A DNA stretch of 64,000 nucleotides from assembly GCF_001510645.1 (NCBI RefSeq), contig NZ_LMVB01000003.1, positions 310,001 to 374,000 on the forward strand, read 5' to 3'. Below the pieces are notes generated by a model. That model was not told where the DNA came from, did not search any database, and was given only the letters and a program-made list of their open reading frames with translations. Below, one piece after another: positions 58,086 through 64,000 of this stretch. This DNA is from Paenibacillus sp. FJAT-29882 (GTDB lineage: Bacteria > Bacillota > Bacilli > Bacillales > DSM-1321). The number at the start of each line of letters is the position of its first letter. The first letter of the stretch is position 1. Made by a program: the position numbers and the translations under genes.

Positions 58086-58897
58086 TGCACGTAAGACAAA
58101 CTTCGTTTATTTTTTTGTTGTGAACAGGACTTTTTTTGATACAAAGAAAACTGGACGAAGTTTTTAAGTGGAATCCTCAATTTGCCTGTCCGTATCAAGC
58201 GTAAACAGCACCATCCCCACAAGAAACCAACTTCTAATCGAGATTTCCCATCATATACTTGTCGGTTTAGCGCAGATTGTGCCGACTTAGACGTTTACTA
58301 CAGGAAACGGCCGATTTTAATCAAAGTTCCTAAATAAGTACTTGAGTTTTGTTTATCGTTTGTAATTTAGTGGAAAAAATAGTGGGGTTGTGATATAATA
58401 AAAGGATTCAAATCAAGAATACTGTTACAATTATCTTTCTGACAGATGCTAAGTTTATTTACTATTCATTCGGAACTTTGTAAAGGCAGTGTAAAAGCAA
58501 CCGGAATTGCAGTGGAATAGGGATGGATTGAGACTGCATTTGTACTTGGGGAATATGGAAATGAAAAAAAGTGATATTTAATGGAAGTTCAAGTGAAAGT
58601 CCGTTATAGTAGTATTTGTGACGTTAGAAATAAGCATTAATTTGTTATCTTTTTCGGATCGTGTTCATATGATAATGAGTATTTAGCACCTTTCATTGTC
58701 TATACTGAATTGTTACAATTTCTTTACAATATAATGCGAATGGGAATAAAAGGATAATCACTCAACTAATCTTGACTTATTGAATGAAAGTGATACTATG
58801 TATTTTATGCTCGAAATGTCATTTACTTATCAAGATAAATAATCAGGATCTGTATCATCGATTAAGGCTCAGATTACTAGATTAATAGAGGTGAAAC
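58086..58897. other. 812-bp region upstream of ltaS
   Basis: No gene is supported. It has AAACTTCGT near 58095 and ACGAAGTTT near 58150 as a loose pair, and GTCGG / CCGAC (58261-58285). It should carry the ltaS promoter; no certain site was identified. Confidence 0.4.
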
Positions 58898-60889
58898 ATG
58901 AATAATTTTCTTAAAAAGGGTCAAAGCATTTTACAAACTAAACTTCTTAGTTTCTTCATAATAGCAGTTACATTATTTTGGATTAAAACATATATTGGCT
59001 ATCAGGTGGAATTTAATTTAGGGATTGATAACAAACTTCAATCGTTTCTACTACTCATTAACCCGATTAGTTCAGCGATCCTATTCTTTGGAATAGCATT
59101 GTTGGCCAAGGGGAAAAAGACATATAAATGGGTGATTCGGTTAAATTTCATTTTATCAGCCGTCTTATTCTCTAATATCGTTTATTACCGTTCTTTTACG
59201 GACTTCATTACTTTACCAACACTTACTCAAGCATCAAATTTTGGTGACTTAGGTCCAAGTGTCATGGCATTATTCAATCCGTATGATATTTTGTATTTCT
59301 TGGATACAATCATCTTGATCGTATTGTATTATTCTAAAGCAATCAAACCAAGTGAAATTAAAATGAAACGCCGTACGGTTGCAATGGTCTTCCTTGCTGG
59401 ACTTGCTATTTTCTCAGTAAACCTTGCTTTAGCGGAAAAAGACCGTCCGCAACTACTTACTAGAACATTTGACCGTAACTATATTGTTAAATATTTAGGC
59501 ATGTACAATTACATGGTATATGACGCAGTACAAAATACGAGAACATATGCACAGCGTGCAACGGCAAACAGCACAGACATTGCTGAGATTGTCAATTTTA
59601 CAAAAGCGATGTATGCTGAGCCAAACCCAGAATATTTCGGTGCTTCAAAAGGTAAGAATGTGATTTATCTTCATTTGGAATCGATGCAGAATTTCCTTAT
59701 TGATTACAAGCTTAATGGAGAGGAAGTTACACCATTCCTAAATTCATTAGCGCATAGCACAGACTTTATGTATTTTGATAATTTCTTCCATCAGGTTGGT
59801 CAAGGTAAAACATCTGATGCAGAGTTTATGCTTGAAAATTCATTGTACGGTTTGCCACAAGGTTCAGCATTCACGACACATGATCAAAATACGTATCAAG
59901 CTGCACCAGCTATTTTAGGTCAAAAAGGGTATACGTCTGCTGTTTTTCATGGTAACTATAAGACTTTCTGGAACCGCGATAAAATTTATAAAGCACTTGG
60001 GTTTAATCGTTTTTACGATGCAAGCTATTACGATATGAATGTAGAAGATACAATGAGCTATGGCTTGATGGATAAGCCTTTCTTTCAAGAATCCATTCCG
60101 ATGCTTGATAAATTGCCACAGCCATTTTATTCGAAGTTTATAACGGTGTCACACCATTTCCCGTATTCGATAAACCAAGACTTAACAACAATCGCACCTC
60201 ATACAACGGGTGATAAGTCAGTTGATAATTACTTCCAAACGGCCAGATATGCGGATGAAGCACTTAAAGAGTTCTTTACCTATTTAAAGGAATCCGGCTT
60301 ATATGATAATTCCGTAATCGTGATGTACGGTGACCATTATGGAATCTCAGAAAACCATATGAGAGCTATGTCTCAAGTACTTGGAACTGAAGTTGGGGAA
60401 TTCGAAAACGCACAACTACAACGTGTGCCTTTACTGATTCATGCACCAGGTGTCAAGGGTGGAGTCAACCATACGTATGGCGGACAAATTGACTTAATGC
60501 CGACACTTATGCATTTACTAGGTGTAGAAACGAAAGAGAATGTTCAATTTGGTACAGATTTATTGTCTAAAGATCATCACCAATTAATTCCATTCCGAAA
60601 TGGAGATTTTATTACACCATCTGTAACTTCTCTCAAAGGAAAATACTATGATACGAATACAGGGGAATTAATCGAAGAAACGGAAGAGATTGCTGCGGAT
60701 AAACAACTTGCGCAAAAACTACTTCAGTACTCCGATAAGGTTGTGAATGGAGATTTATTACGCTTCTATACACCTAAGGGATTCACGCCAATTAAACCTT
60801 CTGACTATAATTATAACAATGAAGAAGATAAAGAAACTCCGGTGGAAAATACGGTGGAAACATCTACTCAAGAAACATCTGGAGAATAA
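58898..60889 (+). CDS. ltaS: Lipoteichoic acid synthase (LtaS type)
   Basis: It polymerises glycerol phosphate from phosphatidylglycerol on the outer membrane face. The 663-aa protein has five N-terminal membrane segments, a cleavage-like ALA-EK site near residue 180, and an extracellular sulfatase-fold domain with the nucleophile Thr305 in GQGKTSDAEF and Mn ligands in HLESMQN, YGDHYG and HH. The acidic, Thr-rich tail of about 25 residues (ETPVENTVETSTQETSGE) exceeds many homologues. Mn dependence ties it to manganese supply. Confidence 0.95.
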   Translation: MNNFLKKGQSILQTKLLSFFIIAVTLFWIKTYIGYQVEFNLGIDNKLQSFLLLINPISSAILFFGIALLAKGKKTYKWVIRLNFILSAVLFSNIVYYRSFTDFITLPTLTQASNFGDLGPSVMALFNPYDILYFLDTIILIVLYYSKAIKPSEIKMKRRTVAMVFLAGLAIFSVNLALAEKDRPQLLTRTFDRNYIVKYLGMYNYMVYDAVQNTRTYAQRATANSTDIAEIVNFTKAMYAEPNPEYFGASKGKNVIYLHLESMQNFLIDYKLNGEEVTPFLNSLAHSTDFMYFDNFFHQVGQGKTSDAEFMLENSLYGLPQGSAFTTHDQNTYQAAPAILGQKGYTSAVFHGNYKTFWNRDKIYKALGFNRFYDASYYDMNVEDTMSYGLMDKPFFQESIPMLDKLPQPFYSKFITVSHHFPYSINQDLTTIAPHTTGDKSVDNYFQTARYADEALKEFFTYLKESGLYDNSVIVMYGDHYGISENHMRAMSQVLGTEVGEFENAQLQRVPLLIHAPGVKGGVNHTYGGQIDLMPTLMHLLGVETKENVQFGTDLLSKDHHQLIPFRNGDFITPSVTSLKGKYYDTNTGELIEETEEIAADKQLAQKLLQYSDKVVNGDLLRFYTPKGFTPIKPSDYNYNNEEDKETPVENTVETSTQETSGE

Positions 60890-60892
60890 AGG

Positions 60893-60931
60893 AACAGGCA
60901 GGAAGAATACTCTTCTTGCCTGTTTTTTTTG
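60893..60931 (+). terminator. ltaS terminator
   Basis: AACAGGCAGGAAGA pairs with TCTTCTTGCCTGTT (one mismatch), then T8. Confidence 0.88.
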
Positions 60932-61129
60932 TGTGAAGGATATGGTACAGGGCCTCGCGACTTACTAATATAGCCAATCTCTTAACGGGTATACTCATTT
61001 TATCGAGAAAGCAGCCAAAATTTCAGCTCCGCATCGCCACCATTGTGATTAGATGAGTGTAGCGTTTTTAATGAGAGATCCTTCAAAAGTAACTGATGGA
61101 AATTTAACGCCATTTTAGGTTTTGTATGC

Positions 61130-61240
61130 AAATAAACGAAAATTTGGCACTGGCATGCAAATCATAAATCCCGCTCGAAAAGCGTTAGTTCTGGCGTGAA
61201 AATCCTCCATTCTGGCGCGTAAATTTGATTTCCGGATTGT
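61130..61240. repeat. Decayed tandem motif region (family IV), copy 2
   Basis: Variants of CTGGCGCGTAAATTTGATTT and CCGCTCGAAAAGCGTT recur three or four times, matching the region at 10686-10800. No coding potential. 60932-61129 and 61241-61370 show nothing further. Confidence 0.5.
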
Positions 61241-61387
61241 CATTTGATTAAAAAGTAGGCCGGTGCAGATAACAGGACCAGTATTTTACATGGAAGGAAT
61301 TGTTGCAGGAGATTTAGTTGGGTTCTTACATATTTCATCTTCTCTGGCGAACACTAAATTTGTAATAATGAAAAAGGAGTGATGGAT

Positions 61388-61960
61388 ATGAAGAACGCAA
61401 TTATGGTGGGTGGAATAATAGCAACACTATTTGTTGGAGGATGTACAGCCAACAATACTAAACAGGGTAGTGAGAAAATAGGTGTGAATCATCCGACAGG
61501 TGTGAATCATCCGACAGACGTAAATCATCCGACAGACGTAAATTATGACAGAGCCATGTTTCCGAATGAAGCCCAAAATGTACGAAATAATGTCAACTAT
61601 AACACAAGGAATGTCACATATAATAATGATATTAGAGAGGGGAGCAACCTTTCTGCTGAAGTCGATAAGCTAAAAGAAGTGAAGCATTCTACAGTAATGG
61701 TGATGGGAAACAGTGCCTATGTTGCAGCCGACTTATCGGACAAAGGAAGCAATGAGTTAGCGAAGAATGTAGAGGAGAAAATTGCTGACAAAGTAAGGGC
61801 AGCTGATGCAACGATTGAAAACGTGTACGTGTCTTCAAGCCCTGACTTCATTGATCGTATGCAAGGCTATTCGACTGATGTGAGGAATGGTCATCCAATC
61901 GCAGGATTTACTGATGAGTTCACTGAAACGGTGAAACGCGTCTTCCCATCTGCACATTAA
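61388..61960 (+). CDS. YhcN/YlaJ-family sporulation lipoprotein
   Basis: A 190-aa lipoprotein (lipobox LFVGGC) with a YhcN/YlaJ domain (HSTVMVMGNSAYVAADLSD, ATIENVYVSSSPDFIDRMQG). These proteins are found in forespore or spore membranes. After the lipobox it has four tandem hexapeptides of the type VNHPTG/D, encoded by 18-bp repeats at 61481-61550. ATG 61388 is 8 bp after AAAGGAG. It supports the view that the organism forms spores. Confidence 0.82.
   Translation: MKNAIMVGGIIATLFVGGCTANNTKQGSEKIGVNHPTGVNHPTDVNHPTDVNYDRAMFPNEAQNVRNNVNYNTRNVTYNNDIREGSNLSAEVDKLKEVKHSTVMVMGNSAYVAADLSDKGSNELAKNVEEKIADKVRAADATIENVYVSSSPDFIDRMQGYSTDVRNGHPIAGFTDEFTETVKRVFPSAH
61481..61550. repeat. 18-bp tandem repeat in the YhcN-like gene
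   Basis: Three full units (GGTGTGAATCATCCGACA twice, GACGTAAATCATCCGACA once) and a partial fourth. In frame, so copy number can change without loss of function. Confidence 0.85.
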
Positions 61961-62045
61961 TGATTGTAAGGGAAGATAGCATCATACCTGCTTATAAAGT
62001 GATGCAAGAATATCAAATACCTTGACTTAATTAATATGATAAGAA

Positions 62046-62111
62046 GCTATCCCGTACAAAAAAGGGTCAGACCTCACATGAATAGTGTGAAGTCCGACCC
62101 TTTTGGGATAT
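62046..62111. repeat. Family I palindromic repeat, copy 7 (short form)
   Basis: TATCCCGTACAAAAAAGGGTC pairs with GACCCTTTTGGGATA, with inner TCACAT / AGTGTGA. It lies between convergent genes and probably works as terminator for both. Confidence 0.7.
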
Positions 62112-62119
62112 CTTTGTTA

Positions 62120-63568
62120 TTATTTAGTTTCGAAATCACAGTCTTTTAAAGGGATTAATTTTGTTTTGTTTTTAACTTTATAGACGAGCCAAACGATTAA
62201 GAAAAGAGGTAAACCAATATAAGAAACAAGTACTCCGTTCCAATCGACCCCGCTTCCCGTAAAGGCTTGGTAGTTTTGACCTAATATAATGAAAATACAT
62301 AAAAATAGTGCTAATAATGGACCGAGTGGGAACCACTTTGCTCGATATGGAAGATCCTTTATGTCGTGTCCTTGTGCGATATAGGCTCTGCGGAAGCGGT
62401 AATGGCTGATGGCAATCCCGAGCCAAGTAACAAATCCAGCCATCCCTGACGCGTTTAACAACCAAATATAAACGGCACCATCGCCGAAGAAAGTCGTTAA
62501 GAAAGCTAGTGATCCAACTAAAGTAGTTGCGATTAAGGCATTAACTGGCACACCTCTTTTATCCAATTTCCCTAAGAATTTGGGTGCTTTACCATCGCGT
62601 GCTAAATCCCAAAGCATACGAGTAGAAGCATACATGCCTGAGTTACCTGCAGACAAGACAGATGTTAAAATAATGGCGTTCATGACGGATGCAGCGAAGG
62701 CAAATCCTGCGCGTTCAAAAACGAGTGTGAATGGACTTACAGAAACCGCATCACTTAATAATCGTTCATCTGTGTATGGAAGAATCATCCCGATGACAAA
62801 AATAGATAAAATGTAAAAAAGGAGGATTCGCCAAAATACAGTGCTAATTGCTTTTGGAATATTTTTTTCTGGCTCTTCGCTTTCTCCAGCAGCTACGCCG
62901 AGTAATTCAGTCCCTTGAAAAGAGAAACCCGCTGCCATGAAAATTCCTAGGATGGCAAAGAATCCGCCATTAAAAGGTGCATCCTCGATTGTGAAGTTTG
63001 TAAAGCCAATAGACTCTCCGCCCATAATGCCAAAAATCATTAAAAATCCAGTAATAATAAAGATGATGACTGTTACAACTTTAATCAGTGCAAACCAAAA
63101 TTCCGCTTCTCCAAAGCCTTTAACAGACATATAGTTGAAGCCGAACATAATGACAAGTGCCAGTGCACTCCACATAACTGAAGGACTTTCTGGAAACCAA
63201 AATTTCATAATGAGTACAACCGCAGCAAGCTCCGCGGCAATCGTAATTGCCCAGTTATACCAATAGTTCCAGCCGATTGCAAAACCAAAAGCCGGATCAA
63301 CAAAATTCGTGGCATACACTTTGAATGAACCAGCTACTGGCATGTAGGCTGCCATCTCGGCAAGACTGGTCATTAAGAAATAAACCATGATTCCAACAGC
63401 TGCATAGGCGAGCAGCGCTCCACCTGGACCAGCAGTATGAATAGCGCCACCACTTGCCAAAAATATCCCAGTTCCGATTGATCCTCCAAGAGAAATCATC
63501 ATCAGATGGCGTGCTTTAAGAGTTCTCTTTAATTGAGTAGGGTTAGATGTTTTGGTTGAATTCGCCAA
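62120..63568 (-). CDS. lysP: Lysine-specific amino acid permease
   Basis: A 482-aa APC-superfamily (AAT) permease with 12 membrane segments; TM1 has GSIGTGIFLASG and the Glu/Gly-rich EEPEKNIPKAI loop follows TM6. The lysine riboswitch upstream defines lysine as the substrate, which sequence alone would not. The start is TTG 63568, about 12 bp after AAAGGAG; there is no better ATG before the conserved LKARHLMMISLGG. Confidence 0.88.
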   Translation of the reverse strand: MANSTKTSNPTQLKRTLKARHLMMISLGGSIGTGIFLASGGAIHTAGPGGALLAYAAVGIMVYFLMTSLAEMAAYMPVAGSFKVYATNFVDPAFGFAIGWNYWYNWAITIAAELAAVVLIMKFWFPESPSVMWSALALVIMFGFNYMSVKGFGEAEFWFALIKVVTVIIFIITGFLMIFGIMGGESIGFTNFTIEDAPFNGGFFAILGIFMAAGFSFQGTELLGVAAGESEEPEKNIPKAISTVFWRILLFYILSIFVIGMILPYTDERLLSDAVSVSPFTLVFERAGFAFAASVMNAIILTSVLSAGNSGMYASTRMLWDLARDGKAPKFLGKLDKRGVPVNALIATTLVGSLAFLTTFFGDGAVYIWLLNASGMAGFVTWLGIAISHYRFRRAYIAQGHDIKDLPYRAKWFPLGPLLALFLCIFIILGQNYQAFTGSGVDWNGVLVSYIGLPLFLIVWLVYKVKNKTKLIPLKDCDFETK

Positions 63569-63591
63569 TGATCGTGTACACTCCTTTTCTG

Positions 63592-63722
63592 TGAAAAAGG
63601 GGCGGGGCTTCGCAAAAATCAGCTCCGTACCGCCACCTTCATAAGGTGATACAATTTGAGTGCCTGAACCTTTTCATCGTTTTAGTTGGGATCAGATGCT
63701 CATGGATGTTTTTTTATGATGG
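63592..63722. repeat. Family V repeat, copy 2
   Basis: GGCGGGGCTTCGCAAAAATCA, CCACCTTCATAAGGTGATAC and GCTCATGGATGTTTTTT match 21185-21312 closely. Here it lies in the lysP leader, between the riboswitch terminator and the start codon, and so would be transcribed in antisense orientation relative to copy 1's host gene. Confidence 0.6.
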
Positions 63723-63746
63723 AAGGTTAAATGGTATTTAAGGCAA

Positions 63747-63784
63747 ATAAAAAAACAACAGTCGAAAAAGATCGACGGCTGTTT
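63747..63784 (-). terminator. Riboswitch-controlled terminator of lysP
   Basis: On the minus strand AACAGCCGTCGATC pairs with TCGACTGTT, followed by TTTTTTT. Ligand binding to the aptamer just upstream should favour this hairpin and switch off lysP. Confidence 0.8.
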
Positions 63785-63809
63785 GATGAGTCCGTTAAAT
63801 CCTTCCGAA

Positions 63810-63977
63810 GATAGCCCTCCACGTTACTAAACGTGACAGTGATGTTCCTGTTCGGAAACATCGCCAGCATGGATAGTCAATGATTTATCCAAACTTCGGC
63901 AATTTATCCTTTCAAACGGAGTCATCAATTTCATTGAATCTCGTCCGCTTTACTATTATAAGTTGCAGCCTCTATCC
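63810..63977 (-). ncRNA. Lysine riboswitch (L box) aptamer
   Basis: On the minus strand it opens GATAGAGGCTGCAACTT, with the AGTA turn, GAAAGGATAAATTGCCGAAG, ATGCTGGCGATGTT, CACTGTCACG and closes GTGGAGGGCTATC, which pairs with the opening. These are the conserved blocks of the five-helix lysine riboswitch in the right order. It controls lysP by transcription termination. Confidence 0.92.
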
Positions 63978-64000
63978 CATCGGTGAATGGGAATATTTAA

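Noticed and set aside
63592-63722. GAAGGTGGCGGTACGG on the minus strand as a T-box sequence.
   Set aside because: It lacks the AAGGGTGGNACCGCG core, Stem I and a following terminator, and a lysine riboswitch already controls the gene.

Overview
The window reads as chromosome of a low-GC, endospore-forming Bacillales bacterium. The evidence is the B. subtilis-like order clpP / tRNA-Arg / rpoN / cggR-gapA-pgk-tpiA-gpmI-eno / secG-est-rnr-smpB-ssrA, a YhcN/YlaJ-type spore lipoprotein, strong AGGAGG ribosome sites and CtsR, CggR, Fur and MntR-type operators. A Bacillaceae or Planococcaceae member is likely; I cannot fix the genus from sequence alone.

Layout. 1-17.6 kb is conserved core: ClpP protease (minus strand, CtsR box), tRNA-Arg(CCG), sigma-54, a glutaredoxin-like protein, the CggR-controlled lower-glycolysis operon, a VanY-type lipoprotein, a membrane protein, then secG-est-rnr-smpB-tmRNA. 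From the tmRNA to about 58 kb the DNA is accessory in character and is dominated by metal uptake: a manganese ABC importer (mnt, 22.3-25.3 kb), the EfeOBU iron system (25.7-29.6 kb), a nickel ABC importer with a fused NikDE ATPase, NikR and a HoxN/NixA permease (31.4-38.3 kb), the copper operon ycnKJI (38.7-41.5 kb), and a YclNOPQ-type siderophore importer (52.2-56.1 kb) with a HmoA-like haem monooxygenase. Between these lie des-desK-desR (membrane fluidity), msrA, an LCP ligase, squalene-hopene cyclase, YpdA, YfmQ, a MocR regulator and small proteins. Around the siderophore cluster are wreckage of a second permease pair, an IS4-family transposase remnant, a frameshifted FMN reductase and a siderophore-binding-protein fragment. 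58.9-64 kb returns to ltaS, a YhcN-like lipoprotein and a lysine permease behind a lysine riboswitch.

The least explained part is the repeat content. At least five dispersed families occur. The most interesting (called family II here) has full-length copies of about 510, 361 and 264 bp plus about 54-bp minimal forms that join the two ends. Its stems are kept while its loops vary, it sits at gene 3' ends (contributing the last codons and stop of nikA and overlapping the stop of rnr), and the longest copy shows four hairpin loops reading CAGGAUG/CAGGACG, the signature of CsrA-sequestering RNAs of gamma-proteobacteria. A near-identical 395-bp module (51-aa DUF1540 gene, a folded region, an orphan Fur box) is present twice, and one copy ends exactly where a family II element begins. 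All boundaries and structures were read by eye; no folding or database search was run.
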